Origin: Bacillus oleivorans
Lineage (GTDB): Bacteria; Bacillota; Bacilli; Bacillales; JC228
Assembly (NCBI RefSeq): GCF_900207585.1
Contig: NZ_OAOP01000005.1
Span: forward strand, 303,804 to 367,803
Direction of reading: 5' to 3'
Length of the DNA stretch: 64,000 bases
The position numbers and the translations under genes are program-made. Positions 8,798 to 20,099 of this stretch are shown in pieces. Position 1 is the stretch's first letter. The number at the start of each line of letters is the position of its first letter. Under the pieces are notes generated by a model. That model had not been told where the DNA came from, ran no database searches, and worked only from the letters and a program-made list of their open reading frames with translations.

Positions 8798-9400
8798 ATG
8801 TATGAATATTTAAATGGAACAATTGTAAATATTGAACCAGAATATATTGTGGTCGATGTGAATGGGGTTGGTTATCAAGTTATGACACCTAATCCATATC
8901 GCTTCTCTAAAGGGCAAATTAAGGTTTATACTTTTCTTTACGTAAGAGAGGAAATTCAGTCTTTATACGGATTTATCAGTAAGGAAGAACAAAAGTTATT
9001 TAAGCAGCTATTAAATGTAACAGGGATTGGGCCTAAAGGGGCATTAGCCGTATTGGCAGCTACTTCACCAAATGAAGTCGCCGCTGCGATCGAAACGGAG
9101 GATGAAAAGTTTTTAACAAAGTTTCCTGGTGTCGGTAAGAAAACTGCCCGGCAAATGATATTAGACTTAAAAGGGAAACTCAAAGGTTTTGAAATAAGTA
9201 CTCATCCAACTGCAGAAAAAAGGACAAGCAAAAAGTCAGATTCATATGATGAACTCGAAGAAGCTGTATTGGCCTTAAAGGCGTTAGGATATTCAGATAA
9301 AGAGTTAAGTAAAATTAAGCAGGAATTAGAAAAACTGGAGCGCTTAACAACTGATCTGTATGTAAAAAAAGGTTTACAAATGCTGATGGCTAAAGGGTGA
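8798..9400 (+). CDS. ruvA: Holliday junction DNA helicase subunit RuvA
   Basis: RuvA tetramers bind the four-way junction and load RuvB for branch migration. The 200-residue protein has an N-terminal OB fold (1-62), two helix-hairpin-helix elements (LLNVTGIGPKGAL near 70 and KFPGVGKKTA near 107) and a C-terminal RuvB-binding domain (about 150-200, LKALGYSDKE). GAGGAG precedes the ATG. ruvB follows after 6 bases, forming the usual ruvAB operon that here continues to yajC. Confidence 0.97.
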   Translation: MYEYLNGTIVNIEPEYIVVDVNGVGYQVMTPNPYRFSKGQIKVYTFLYVREEIQSLYGFISKEEQKLFKQLLNVTGIGPKGALAVLAATSPNEVAAAIETEDEKFLTKFPGVGKKTARQMILDLKGKLKGFEISTHPTAEKRTSKKSDSYDELEEAVLALKALGYSDKELSKIKQELEKLERLTTDLYVKKGLQMLMAKG

Positions 9401-9406
9401 TAAAAG

Positions 9407-10408
9407 GTGGAAAATCGAATTGTTTCAGATATTGTCAGCCCAGAGGATGTATCACTTGAGTTAAGCGTCCGTCCCTCTAGCTTTGAACATTACATAGGAC
9501 AAGAACAGGTTAAACATAATTTAAAGATTTTTATTGAAGCTGCGAAAATAAGGGAAGAATCATTAGATCATGTCCTGTTATATGGTCCTCCGGGTCTTGG
9601 AAAGACAACATTAGCAAGCATTATTGCTTCAGAGATGAGCGTCCAATTAAAAACTACTTCTGGTCCGGCGATTGAAAGAGCCGGTGATTTAGCAGCGATT
9701 CTCACCTCTTTAGCCCCTGGAGATGTATTATTTATTGATGAAATTCATCGTTTGAATCGGGCAGTTGAAGAGGTATTATACAGTGCAATGGAAGATTTTT
9801 GTCTCGATATTGTAATCGGTAGAGGAGAAGGTGCACGCTCTGTGCGAATTGATCTCCCTCCCTTTACATTAGTAGGAGCAACAACTCGGGCCGGGGCACT
9901 GTCCGCTCCTTTAAGAGACCGATTTGGGGTTCTTTGCCGGTTAGAGTATTATGAAACAAAGGATTTGGCTAAAATCATAACAAGAACAGCAGAAATTTTT
10001 GGGATTGAGGTCATTGAACCTGCTGCCTTTGAAATAGCCAAAAGATCAAGGGGAACTCCGCGAATAGCAAATCGCCTACTGCGCAGGGTCCGTGATTTTG
10101 CTCAAGTGCAAGGGAACGATTGTATTGATCTCGATATAACCAACAATGCACTCGATCAGCTTCAAGTTGATAAACAAGGACTAGATCATATTGATCATAA
10201 ACTGCTGCTCAGCATGATTGAAAAATATAGAGGCGGTCCTGTCGGAGTCGAAACAATTTCCGCCACGATCGGGGAAGAAGTAACAACGGTTGAGGAAGTC
10301 TATGAACCGTATTTATTGCAAATTGGATTTATACAAAGAACGCCAAGAGGACGTGTCGTAACAGAATTAGCCTATCGTCATTTTAAGATGGAGGTGCCAA
10401 AGGATTGA
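9407..10408 (+). CDS. ruvB: Holliday junction branch-migration ATPase RuvB
   Basis: RuvB is the hexameric AAA+ motor of RuvAB. The GTG start at 9407 is 6 bases after ruvA, with AAAGGG just before. Of 333 residues, the large ATPase domain carries Walker A GPPGLGKT (60-67) and Walker B with DEIH (111-114), then sensor and arginine-finger blocks ([15 protein letters not shown]), and a C-terminal winged helix ([16 protein letters not shown]) that contacts DNA. Its stop overlaps the next start by four bases, showing coupling. Confidence 0.97.
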   Translation: MENRIVSDIVSPEDVSLELSVRPSSFEHYIGQEQVKHNLKIFIEAAKIREESLDHVLLYGPPGLGKTTLASIIASEMSVQLKTTSGPAIERAGDLAAILTSLAPGDVLFIDEIHRLNRAVEEVLYSAMEDFCLDIVIGRGEGARSVRIDLPPFTLVGATTRAGALSAPLRDRFGVLCRLEYYETKDLAKIITRTAEIFGIEVIEPAAFEIAKRSRGTPRIANRLLRRVRDFAQVQGNDCIDLDITNNALDQLQVDKQGLDHIDHKLLLSMIEKYRGGPVGVETISATIGEEVTTVEEVYEPYLLQIGFIQRTPRGRVVTELAYRHFKMEVPKD

Positions 10409-10608
10409 GTGGGATAGGGAAAATCCTGATGACATTAGGTGCTGTATTATTTATCGTCGGACTTCTGTTTTATTTCTTTAAGCTTGGGAAACTTCCCGGT
10501 GATATCGTGATTAAGAAAGGAAACACTACCTTTTATTTTCCTATTGTTACATCCATCTTAGTTAGTATTATATTATCTCTTATATTTTATTTTTTACGAA
10601 GATTTTAG
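10405..10608 (+). CDS. DUF2905 family small membrane protein
   Basis: This 67-residue protein starts with TTG overlapping the ruvB stop (TTGA), with GATGGAGG upstream. Two hydrophobic segments (about 7-25 and 46-64) flank a short loop with KLPGDI, the hallmark of DUF2905. The family is commonly encoded between ruvB and queA in Firmicutes. No function is established; the location suggests only co-transcription with the ruvAB-queA-tgt operon. Confidence 0.85.
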   Translation: MSGIGKILMTLGAVLFIVGLLFYFFKLGKLPGDIVIKKGNTTFYFPIVTSILVSIILSLIFYFLRRF

Positions 10609-10673
10609 TATGTTGATTGGAGCGGAAATCAACATCCAAGTTTAAGCTTCGAGATTGGAGATTGGTAAGCATC

Positions 10674-12858
<2,185 letters not shown>

Positions 12859-12880
12859 TATAGGAAGGAGTGAAACATAA

Positions 12881-13165
12881 ATGGAATCTCTTGCAGGTTT
12901 ATTACCGATTATTTTAATGTTTGTATTATTTTATTTCCTGCTAATCCGTCCACAGCAAAAACGTCAAAAGTCGGTTCAGCAAATGCAACGTGACCTTCAA
13001 AAAGGGGATAAGGTTGTAACAATTGGGGGCCTACATGGCTTTGTTGATGCAATTGACGAAGGACAAATTGTCATTAAATGTGGAGATGGAAGCCGTCTTA
13101 CATACGATCGTGCAGCAGTACGCGAAGTGGTCGAGAAAGCAAAATCACCAAGTTTAGACAAATAA
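12881..13165 (+). CDS. yajC: Preprotein translocase accessory subunit YajC
   Basis: The 94-residue protein has one N-terminal transmembrane helix (about 5-23) ending in LLIRPQQKRQK, the signature of YajC, followed by a small soluble domain (KGDKVVTIGGLHG). YajC associates with SecDF, which is encoded 3.4 kb downstream, to support protein export. AAGGAGTG precedes the ATG. The ruvA-to-yajC operon ends here at a strong terminator. Confidence 0.95.
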   Translation: MESLAGLLPIILMFVLFYFLLIRPQQKRQKSVQQMQRDLQKGDKVVTIGGLHGFVDAIDEGQIVIKCGDGSRLTYDRAAVREVVEKAKSPSLDK

Positions 13166-13196
13166 AAAACTGGCGCAAATTCGCCAGTTTTTTTAT
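13166..13196. terminator. Terminator of yajC
   Basis: AAAACTGGCG (13166-13175) and CGCCAGTTTT (13182-13191) form a perfect stem with a 6-base loop, followed by further T. The A-rich 5' side may also serve yrzE from the other strand. Confidence 0.93.
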
Positions 13197-13246
13197 TTTA
13201 ATTTTATACTTTATCCATGTAATAAATGAAGGCTCGGTCCGTTTCG

Positions 13247-13627
13247 TTATGCCCTGCTGGACGTCACATTTACGCCTAAAATCCCGCCCATCATCGATGT
13301 GATGATAAAGCATAAGTGGTATACTAATTCCCTTAATGTGAACATAGAATCATACCCTAAGTATTGGAATAAGAGGATAATGAACGTGAAAAAGACACCT
13401 GTTAAACCGCCTGATAACCAGCCTCTTTCCTTTCCTTTTCCTCCAGAAATAAAACCGCCGATAAACATCGCTAAAAAGGTAATCCCTGTGATTACATATT
13501 GTAATGAATGTTCTTGAAGTGAGGTAAATCTTAATAAAAGAGAAAAGATCAGACTTGTTATGAGCGCAAAAATAAATATTGTTAATACACCATAAAATAT
13601 GGCCTGACTTAATTTTTTAGTTTCGAT
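13247..13627 (-). CDS. TIGR04086/YrzE family membrane protein, likely ATC start
   Basis: The frame encodes a protein of about 126 residues with four hydrophobic segments and the block GGFISGGKGKERGWLSGG typical of TIGR04086 (B. subtilis YrzE), which also lies between yajC and yrbG there. The only ATG in frame (13468) would remove the first two helices. The expected start aligns with an ATC codon at 13627-13625, with GAGGGGAG about 9 bases upstream and an in-frame TGA just before it. I infer rare ATC initiation or a start-codon mutation. Function is unknown. Confidence 0.7.
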   Translation of the reverse strand: METKKLSQAIFYGVLTIFIFALITSLIFSLLLRFTSLQEHSLQYVITGITFLAMFIGGFISGGKGKERGWLSGGLTGVFFTFIILLFQYLGYDSMFTLRELVYHLCFIITSMMGGILGVNVTSSRA

Positions 13628-13842
13628 GGTTCTCCACTCCCCTCAAATCTTTTAGTACAAGCATATTCAGGTTGCTGCCTAAATAGAATCCTTTTGTCCA
13701 AGAAAATTTATCTGAAAGTTTAAACCCCTGCATCTGACTTCCTAAAAATTTTTCCAGATAATTTTAGTTGGAATTTTTCGACAGCATAATTTTGTACACT
13801 TGTTAGAAAATAGGAAAGGAAGCAATAGGAGGGGAACAGACC

Positions 13843-14505
13843 TTGGATGAATACATCGTGGTTGTACTGCGAACGCTCCTCATTTACTTCGCGATCATTG
13901 TGATCTTTCGACTAATGGGGAAAAGAGAGATTGGCGAGCTAAGTATATTAGATCTCGTTGTCTTTATTATGATTGCTGAGTTAGCAGTCTTAGCCATAGA
14001 AGATACATCTACACCGATACTTTTACAGTTACTGCCGATGGTTCTTTTATTAGCTGTTCAAGTTCTTCTTGCCTATATATCTTTAAAAAGTGTGCGGTTC
14101 CGCCAAATAGTCGATGGTCAGCCGGCTATCATTATTAATAAAGGCAAGATTGATGAGGTGTCTATGAAAAAGCATCGGTATAATTTTGATGACTTGCTCT
14201 TGCAGCTGAGGGAAAAAGATATTCGAAACATATCAGATGTTGATTTTGCAATTTTAGAACCATCAGGCAAGTTATCGATTTTTACAAAGGACGACAATCT
14301 GGAGAAGGCTGATTTTACCCTTCCATTAATCATTGATGGATTAATTCAAGAAGAAAATTTAGAAGTGATCAGTCGATCGAAAAAATGGCTGCTTGAAAAG
14401 CTAAAAGCCAAAGGATATACAGATTTAAAGAAAATCTCCTTTTGCAGCTACCAAAACGGTGAGTTTTTTATTGATGAAAAGGATGAAATAACGCCCGGTA
14501 AATAA
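13843..14505 (+). CDS. yrbG: DUF421 family membrane protein (YrbG)
   Basis: The TTG at 13843 follows AGGAGGGG by 8 bases. The 220-residue protein has three N-terminal transmembrane helices (about 4-24, 36-52, 58-78) and the DUF421 core with MGKREIGELS and GQPAIIINKGKI, then a soluble C-terminal domain (about 80-205). DUF421 members such as YetF are inner-membrane proteins whose C-terminal domain lies in the cytoplasm; some affect spore properties, but the activity is not known. The order yajC-yrzE-yrbG-spoVB matches B. subtilis. Confidence 0.85.
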   Translation: MDEYIVVVLRTLLIYFAIIVIFRLMGKREIGELSILDLVVFIMIAELAVLAIEDTSTPILLQLLPMVLLLAVQVLLAYISLKSVRFRQIVDGQPAIIINKGKIDEVSMKKHRYNFDDLLLQLREKDIRNISDVDFAILEPSGKLSIFTKDDNLEKADFTLPLIIDGLIQEENLEVISRSKKWLLEKLKAKGYTDLKKISFCSYQNGEFFIDEKDEITPGK

Positions 14506-14506
14506 G

Positions 14507-14545
14507 GGTCAGACCAGAATGATAACTGGTCTGACCATTTGTTTT
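14507..14545. terminator. Bidirectional terminator between yrbG and spoVB
   Basis: GGTCAGACCAG (14507-14517) and CTGGTCTGACC (14526-14536) pair over 11 bp with an 8-base loop; an interrupted T stretch follows. It lies between converging genes. Confidence 0.85.
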
Positions 14546-14548
14546 TCT

Positions 14549-16120
14549 TTATCTATACTTTGGTATAAAGACAAACTTTGAAAGAAAGCCTCCGATATAA
14601 GGAATTCTTCCAGCTTCCTCTTTCTTAATTAATCCTAATAAGCCGGAAATAAACAGGTAAAGACCAGTCATAATACAAGCAGAGACAATAAGCTGGATCA
14701 CGTTTGACTGCGAATTTAAATAAGGCAGCAGCATATCTCCGATCCAGCCTGTCGTGAACATGGTCATAACTACTTTACATAATTCACGGATATTAATCGA
14801 AAATTGAATGGATTTAAGAACCGTAAAGTAATGTAAGAAAGTAACAAGGACTATACCTACTACCATTCCGAGTGCAGCTCCCATAATTCCAAATTGCGGA
14901 TTTGAAGCCAAAAAAAGAATCGTTAATAATTTGGCTATATTTCCAAAAAAACTATTATACATAGCCGCTTTGGCCAAATCCAAGGCCTGAAGTACAGCTG
15001 TAAGAGGTCCCTGGACATAATGAAAAATAAAAAAGGGAGCCATAACCTTAATAAAGGCTGCACCATTTGTTGAACCGTACATCGCTGACATCAACGGTTC
15101 TGCCAGGACAAAGAGAATGACGACTGATAATCCTCCTGTCACATATGAAAATCTCAAAGTCTGATTTAACCGGCTCTCCACAAGGCGCCGATCATTTAAT
15201 GTATTCGCTTCACTGATAGCCGGTACAAGTGAAGTTGAAAGAGCGTAAGTGATAAAAGAGGGAAGAAAAAGCAATGGAAGCGCAAAGCCAGTTAATGCTC
15301 CATATTGTTTGGTAGCAAGCTGTGTTGCTACACCTGCTAAGGCAAGACTATTTGCTACTACAATTGGTTCGAGAAACCAAGAGACAGACCCGATAATACG
15401 GCTGCCAAGTGTTGGTAAGGCTACTCTCATTAATTCATTGAATACATTGGCACTTGAGCGGATGCTTTGGAAAAACTTTTTTCTAACCCGAAAGTGTTTC
15501 TTTAATTTAAACATGGTCAGCAAATAAATAAGAGAAGCAAGCTCACCCATAATCGAAGCAACCATCGCTGCCGCAGCAGCGTACTCCACCCCGTAAGGCA
15601 AGAAGGCTTTTGTCATAAAAGCGATTAAAAGGATACGCACAAATTGTTCAATCACTTGCGAAATCGCAGCAGGCTTCATATTTTGTCTTCCCTGAAAATA
15701 TCCGCGAATCACTGATGAAACGGCAATGATTGGAATTACTGGTGCAATCGCAATAAGCGGGTAGATTGTTCTTTGGTCAGTAAAAAAGAGCTCAGACAGA
15801 GCGGGAGCTAAAAGTAAAAGGGAAGGGGTAAATACAAGCGACAGGGATAAGGTAGATGCTAACGAGACGACTAAAATCTTTTTTACCTTTTTCATATCCC
15901 CTTTGGCTTCGGCTTCAGCAACATTTTTCGAAATTGCCACCGGTAAACCAAGCTGTGTTAGAGTAATAACTAGGATAAAGGTAGGAAAAGCCATCATATA
16001 AAGGCCGACTCCCTCTTCCCCGATGACTCTAGCAATGACAACGCGATTAATAAAACCAAGTATTCTCGTAATAAATCCTGCTATGATCAGAATAATCGTC
16101 CCTTTTATAAATTTGGACAT
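14549..16120 (-). CDS. spoVB: Stage V sporulation protein B, MOP-family flippase
   Basis: SpoVB is a 14-helix polysaccharide flippase of the MOP/MATE superfamily required for spore cortex synthesis, probably moving lipid-linked peptidoglycan precursor in the mother cell outer forespore membrane. The 523-residue protein shows the family start GFINRVVIARVIGEEGVGLY and repeated helices to the end. ATG 16120 is chosen because GGGAGA precedes it and it matches B. subtilis; an ATG 15 codons upstream lacks such a site. It diverges from comN. Confidence 0.95.
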   Translation of the reverse strand: MSKFIKGTIILIIAGFITRILGFINRVVIARVIGEEGVGLYMMAFPTFILVITLTQLGLPVAISKNVAEAEAKGDMKKVKKILVVSLASTLSLSLVFTPSLLLLAPALSELFFTDQRTIYPLIAIAPVIPIIAVSSVIRGYFQGRQNMKPAAISQVIEQFVRILLIAFMTKAFLPYGVEYAAAAAMVASIMGELASLIYLLTMFKLKKHFRVRKKFFQSIRSSANVFNELMRVALPTLGSRIIGSVSWFLEPIVVANSLALAGVATQLATKQYGALTGFALPLLFLPSFITYALSTSLVPAISEANTLNDRRLVESRLNQTLRFSYVTGGLSVVILFVLAEPLMSAMYGSTNGAAFIKVMAPFFIFHYVQGPLTAVLQALDLAKAAMYNSFFGNIAKLLTILFLASNPQFGIMGAALGMVVGIVLVTFLHYFTVLKSIQFSINIRELCKVVMTMFTTGWIGDMLLPYLNSQSNVIQLIVSACIMTGLYLFISGLLGLIKKEEAGRIPYIGGFLSKFVFIPKYR

Positions 16121-16221
16121 ATTGGTTTCTCCCTGCCTTCTCAAAATCGTTTGCTTCATATACAATGATATATATGCTTACATGTGGACAAAGCATGACA
16201 AGTTTAAAAGGAGAGAGTACC

Positions 16222-16533
16222 TTGGATACGACAAAAGCGTGGGAGTCTTATCGCCTAGAATTAAAACCTGCTTTAGAAAGCAAGCTCAATGAACTTTCAT
16301 TACTAGGGTATAAAAAGGTAACAGAAGATCAGCTCTGGACCTTTTTGCTGGCTAAAAAATGGAAAAAGCTGAGCGGTGATATTCATATACATCGATTAGT
16401 AAGGGATATTTTACAGGTAAAACCGCAGGAATTTATGAGCTATCAAACAATTGAAGCTTTTAAATCCCCTAATCTTTTTGCGAAAATAGATGAGGAAGAG
16501 CTGAAAGAGCTGCTCGCTTTTAGACCCGAATAA
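16222..16533 (+). CDS. comN: ComN-type post-transcriptional regulator
   Basis: The TTG at 16222 follows AGGAGAG by 6 bases. The 103-residue soluble protein matches the post-transcriptional regulator family that includes B. subtilis ComN (YrzD): conserved LWTFLLAKKWKK and IHIHRLVRDILQVKPQEFM. In B. subtilis ComN raises expression of the late competence operon comE after transcription and interacts with DivIVA. It stands between spoVB and secDF as in B. subtilis (yrzD). Whether this organism is competent cannot be told here. Confidence 0.85.
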   Translation: MDTTKAWESYRLELKPALESKLNELSLLGYKKVTEDQLWTFLLAKKWKKLSGDIHIHRLVRDILQVKPQEFMSYQTIEAFKSPNLFAKIDEEELKELLAFRPE

Positions 16534-16602
16534 ATAGATTTTTTAAGTTATCCAAGGACAACCCAGTTGGAAAGGCAACGGAATTAAGGAGGATTCTACA
16601 TA

Positions 16603-18876
16603 ATGGTTAAACGCAGTCGGATCGTTGCGTTTTTTCTCATTGTCGTGTTATTAGCTAGTACAATGGGGCTCACAACGAAAGATATACTTGGAAATATCAG
16701 GCTTGGATTAGACCTGCAAGGAGGATTCGAGGTCTTATACGAAGTAAAACCAATTGATGAAAATGAAGATAAAGAAGTTACACCTGAAATGGTATCCAGT
16801 ACAGCTCAAACACTCAGTGAAAGGATCGACTCACTGGGAGTCAATGAACCTAGCATCGAAATTGAAGAAGGAAATCGGATTCGTGTTCAGCTGGCAGGTA
16901 TTGAAGATCAGGCAACTGCCAGGGAGTTACTGGCAACTGAAGCAAATATCAGTTTTAGAGATATAAATGATAACCTGTTATTAGACGGTTCAGACTTAGT
17001 CGAAGGTGGAGCGAAGCAATCCTTTAATCCGGACACGAATGCACCTATGGTTACGCTTAAATTAAAAGATGCGTCTCTTTTTGCAGAAGCCACAAGAAAA
17101 GTATTAGAAGATGGAACACGTAAAATTGTAATCTGGCTTGATTATGAAGAAGGCGATTCTTATCAGGAAGAATTACTAAAGCCTGAAGAAGAGCGCGGTT
17201 TTATCTCAGATCCAGGTGTCGATGAAGTGCTAAATACGACAGAAGTCATGATTACTGGTAATTTCTCTGTCGAGGAAGCGCAAACCCTTGCCTCGCTCTT
17301 AAATTCAGGAAGTTTGCCAGTTAAACTTGATGAGGTTTATTCCACATCTGTAGGAGCTCAGTTTGGTGAGCAGGCGCTTCAGAAAACGATTTATGCAGGA
17401 ATTATAGGGATCGGGCTCATCTTTATTTTCATGCTTGCCTATTACCGTTTTCCAGGGCTTATTGCCGTTATTACGTTATCTGTTTATTTATTCCTGGTTT
17501 TATTAGTATTTGACTGGATGAACGCAGTTCTGACATTACCTGGCATTGCTGCCCTTATTTTAGGGGTCGGGATGGCGGTCGATGCCAATATTATTACGTA
17601 TGAAAGAATTAAAGAGGAAATAAAAGTAGGACGTTCAATTAAAGCAGCCTTCCAGGAAGGAAATAAGACGTCTTTACTGACTATTTTCGATGCGAATATT
17701 ACAACCTTATTAGCAGGCGTTGTTCTCTTCATTTTTGGGACAAGCTCTGTAAAAGGGTTTGCGACTACATTAATTGTAAGTATTTTAGTTAGTTTTATTA
17801 CGGCTATTTATGGAACAAGACTATTACTGGGATTATGGGTCAACAGTAAAGCATTGAATAAAAAACCAGTCTGGTTCGGCGTTAGAAAAAAAGATATAAA
17901 AGATATTGCTGAAGGGTATAGCCCTTATGATTTACCAACCAGATTTGACAAATTTGATTTTGTGAAACACCGGAAGACATTCTTTATAACGTCAGGTGTT
18001 TTAATTGCGGCTGGACTTATTTGTTTACTCGTATTCCGCTTAAATTTGGGTATTGATTTTTCAAGTGGTACACGGGTACAAATCGTTTCCAATGATTCGT
18101 TGACAACTGAGGAAGTTTCAGGTGAACTGGATGAAATTGGGATGCCGTCAGAAGATATAGTTTTAGCTGGTGAAGATAATGAAATGGTAGTTGTCCAATA
18201 CAAAGGCGTTATGACGAAGGAAGAAATCGATGCCATAAAAACTCACTTCACGGAGCTGTATGGCAGTGAACCAAGTGTGAGCACGGTATCTCCAACAGTT
18301 GGACGGGAGCTTGCCAAAAATGCACTTTATGCAACCGTCATTGCAGCAATCGGAATCATTATTTATGTGGCCTTCCGTTTCGAAGCAAAAATGGGGATTG
18401 CTTCTGTCATAGCTTTATTGCATGATGCTTTCTTTATCATTGCCGTGTTTAGTATTTTGCAGCTTGAGGTAGATATCACATTTATAGCATCAGTTTTAAC
18501 GATTATCGGTTATTCGATAAATGATACGATTGTTACATTTGACCGGATTCGTGAAAATATGACCATGAAAAAACGGATCAAGACTTATGATGAAATTAAA
18601 GCAATCGTAAATCAGAGTATCAGACAAACGTTAACCAGATCGATAAATACAGTGATCACTGTTGTCTTTACGGTTGTTGCTCTTTATTTCCTTGGAGCAG
18701 AGCCAATCCAAAACTTCTCTTTAGCTTTATTAGTCGGATTAATTGCAGGAACATACTCATCCCTATTTATCGCGGCACAGCTTTGGATGATTTGGAAGGG
18801 GAAAGAGCTCAAGCAAAAAGGAACTCTTATCACAGAGAAGCAGAAAAAACGAATTTCTGACGAACCGCAAGTTTAA
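16603..18876 (+). CDS. secDF: Fused protein translocase subunits SecD-SecF
   Basis: The 757-residue protein joins SecD (about 1-430) and SecF (about 440-745), each with one N-terminal helix, a large extracellular loop and a five-helix bundle. Characteristic stretches are GLDLQGG (the D1 region), GVGMAVDANIITYERI in the SecD helix bundle, the second GIDFSSGTRVQI loop, and the SecF motif IGYSINDTIVTFDRIREN. SecDF uses the proton gradient to pull exported proteins across the membrane with YajC. TAAGGAGG precedes the ATG. The fused form is usual in Bacillus. Confidence 0.97.
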   Translation: MVKRSRIVAFFLIVVLLASTMGLTTKDILGNIRLGLDLQGGFEVLYEVKPIDENEDKEVTPEMVSSTAQTLSERIDSLGVNEPSIEIEEGNRIRVQLAGIEDQATARELLATEANISFRDINDNLLLDGSDLVEGGAKQSFNPDTNAPMVTLKLKDASLFAEATRKVLEDGTRKIVIWLDYEEGDSYQEELLKPEEERGFISDPGVDEVLNTTEVMITGNFSVEEAQTLASLLNSGSLPVKLDEVYSTSVGAQFGEQALQKTIYAGIIGIGLIFIFMLAYYRFPGLIAVITLSVYLFLVLLVFDWMNAVLTLPGIAALILGVGMAVDANIITYERIKEEIKVGRSIKAAFQEGNKTSLLTIFDANITTLLAGVVLFIFGTSSVKGFATTLIVSILVSFITAIYGTRLLLGLWVNSKALNKKPVWFGVRKKDIKDIAEGYSPYDLPTRFDKFDFVKHRKTFFITSGVLIAAGLICLLVFRLNLGIDFSSGTRVQIVSNDSLTTEEVSGELDEIGMPSEDIVLAGEDNEMVVVQYKGVMTKEEIDAIKTHFTELYGSEPSVSTVSPTVGRELAKNALYATVIAAIGIIIYVAFRFEAKMGIASVIALLHDAFFIIAVFSILQLEVDITFIASVLTIIGYSINDTIVTFDRIRENMTMKKRIKTYDEIKAIVNQSIRQTLTRSINTVITVVFTVVALYFLGAEPIQNFSLALLVGLIAGTYSSLFIAAQLWMIWKGKELKQKGTLITEKQKKRISDEPQV

Positions 18877-18896
18877 TTATTTGATTGGCTAAAGTA

Positions 18897-18944
18897 AGCC
18901 AGGTTGTCCTTTTCCTGAAAAAGTGAGAGGGGTCCTGGCTTTTT
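18897..18944 (+). terminator. Terminator of secDF
   Basis: AGCCAGG (18897-18903) pairs with CCTGGCT (18934-18940) across a 30-base loop, followed by T. Confidence 0.65.
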
Positions 18945-19019
18945 GTTGCGTTTTCCGAGAAACGTTTACGGACTTTCGGAAACAATATGGAAGTAGAAAG
19001 TATGGGAAGGAGCTCTACA

Positions 19020-19916
19020 GTGGAGAAAAATGAGAGATTTAAACAGGCGGAGATTGCCGTTTGGGTGGGTATTATCGGTAACATTGTCCTTGCTGTAGGC
19101 AAATATATCGCTGGAATCATTTCAGGAAGCCGTGCTTTAATAGCTGACGGAGTCCATTCGGCATCTGATGTGGCAGGCTCAATTGCGGTGTGGGTGGGCT
19201 TGCGCGCAGCTAAACAACCACCAGATGAAGATCATCCATATGGGCATGGAAAGGCTGAATCAATTGCTGCCATAATCGTAGCCGTCCTTTTGGCAATAGT
19301 CGGCTTTGAAATAGGAAAAACCTCTTTTGATGCATTTTTTGATCCAATCGGTCCACCCTCTATGCTCGCAATTTATGTCATTGTCATCTCCATTCTCGTA
19401 AAAGAAGCGATGTTTCAATATAAATTCAGATTAGGGAAAAAACTGAAAAGTGATGCTTTAATTGTGAATGCCTATGATGACCGCTCGGATGTATATGCTT
19501 CTATTGCAACCTTAGTCGGGATTGGAGCTTCGATTATTGGCGGATACTTAGACATTGAATGGCTCGTCTATGCCGACCCGGTTGCAGGGATGATTGTGGC
19601 AGTATTGATATTAAAAATGGCATGGACACTTGGAACTGAATCGATTCATAACACGTTAGATCACGTCCTGCATGAAGAAGACACCCTTGACATGAGAAAG
19701 TCGGTTGAGTCAATTACAGAAGTAAAGAAAATTAATGAACTCCATGCAAGAGAGCATGGTCATTATGTGATTGTTGATATTAAAATCGCCGTTGACCCGC
19801 ATATGACGGTTGAAGATGGACATCTTGTCGGTAAAAAAGTGAAAGAAACACTAATGGAACAAGAAGGTGTACAAGATGTCTTTGTACACGTGAATCCATA
19901 TAATCCGGAAAACTGA
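19020..19916 (+). CDS. Cation diffusion facilitator family transporter
   Basis: The GTG at 19020 follows AAGGAG (19007-19012) by 7 bases. The 298-residue protein has six transmembrane helices with the metal-binding pairs of CDF exporters (ADGVHSASD in helix 2 and DDRSD in helix 5), the cytoplasmic stretch PYGHGKAES, and a C-terminal metal-sensing domain (about 210-295, with HAREHGHYVIVDIKI). Such proteins export zinc, manganese, iron or cobalt in exchange for protons. The substrate cannot be assigned; the DxxxD in helix 5 is like manganese-transporting members (MneP/YdfM type). Terminators flank it on both sides. Confidence 0.9.
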   Translation: MEKNERFKQAEIAVWVGIIGNIVLAVGKYIAGIISGSRALIADGVHSASDVAGSIAVWVGLRAAKQPPDEDHPYGHGKAESIAAIIVAVLLAIVGFEIGKTSFDAFFDPIGPPSMLAIYVIVISILVKEAMFQYKFRLGKKLKSDALIVNAYDDRSDVYASIATLVGIGASIIGGYLDIEWLVYADPVAGMIVAVLILKMAWTLGTESIHNTLDHVLHEEDTLDMRKSVESITEVKKINELHAREHGHYVIVDIKIAVDPHMTVEDGHLVGKKVKETLMEQEGVQDVFVHVNPYNPEN

Positions 19917-19917
19917 G

Positions 19918-19942
19918 AGCAGCAACATATCGCTGCTTTTTT
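19918..19942 (+). terminator. Terminator of the cation exporter gene
   Basis: AGCAGC (19918-19923) and GCTGCT (19932-19937) form a stem with an 8-base loop and a run of six T. Confidence 0.85.
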
Positions 19943-20047
19943 GATTTGACTGTTTTCACAAAGATTGTTGCTATCTGAATATATTTTTCAAATGTAGAGG
20001 TAAACGTGTCCGTTCCATTCCGCTCCAGACACATGATTTTTATTACA

Positions 20048-20076
20048 TTGAAGGGGTTCATACACTCCTGTATAAT
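20048..20076 (+). promoter_or_regulatory. Sigma-A promoter of recJ
   Basis: TTGAAG 20048-20053, 17-base spacer, TATAAT 20071-20076. Spacing is ideal and the -10 is perfect. Confidence 0.8.
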
Positions 20077-20099
20077 TAGTTAGGTTAAGGGGTGTACGT

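Noticed and set aside
13247..13468. Reading the yrzE homologue as a truncated 73-residue protein from the ATG at 13468
   Set aside because: The frame is open and homologous upstream of 13468 to 13627, so the short form would discard conserved helices.
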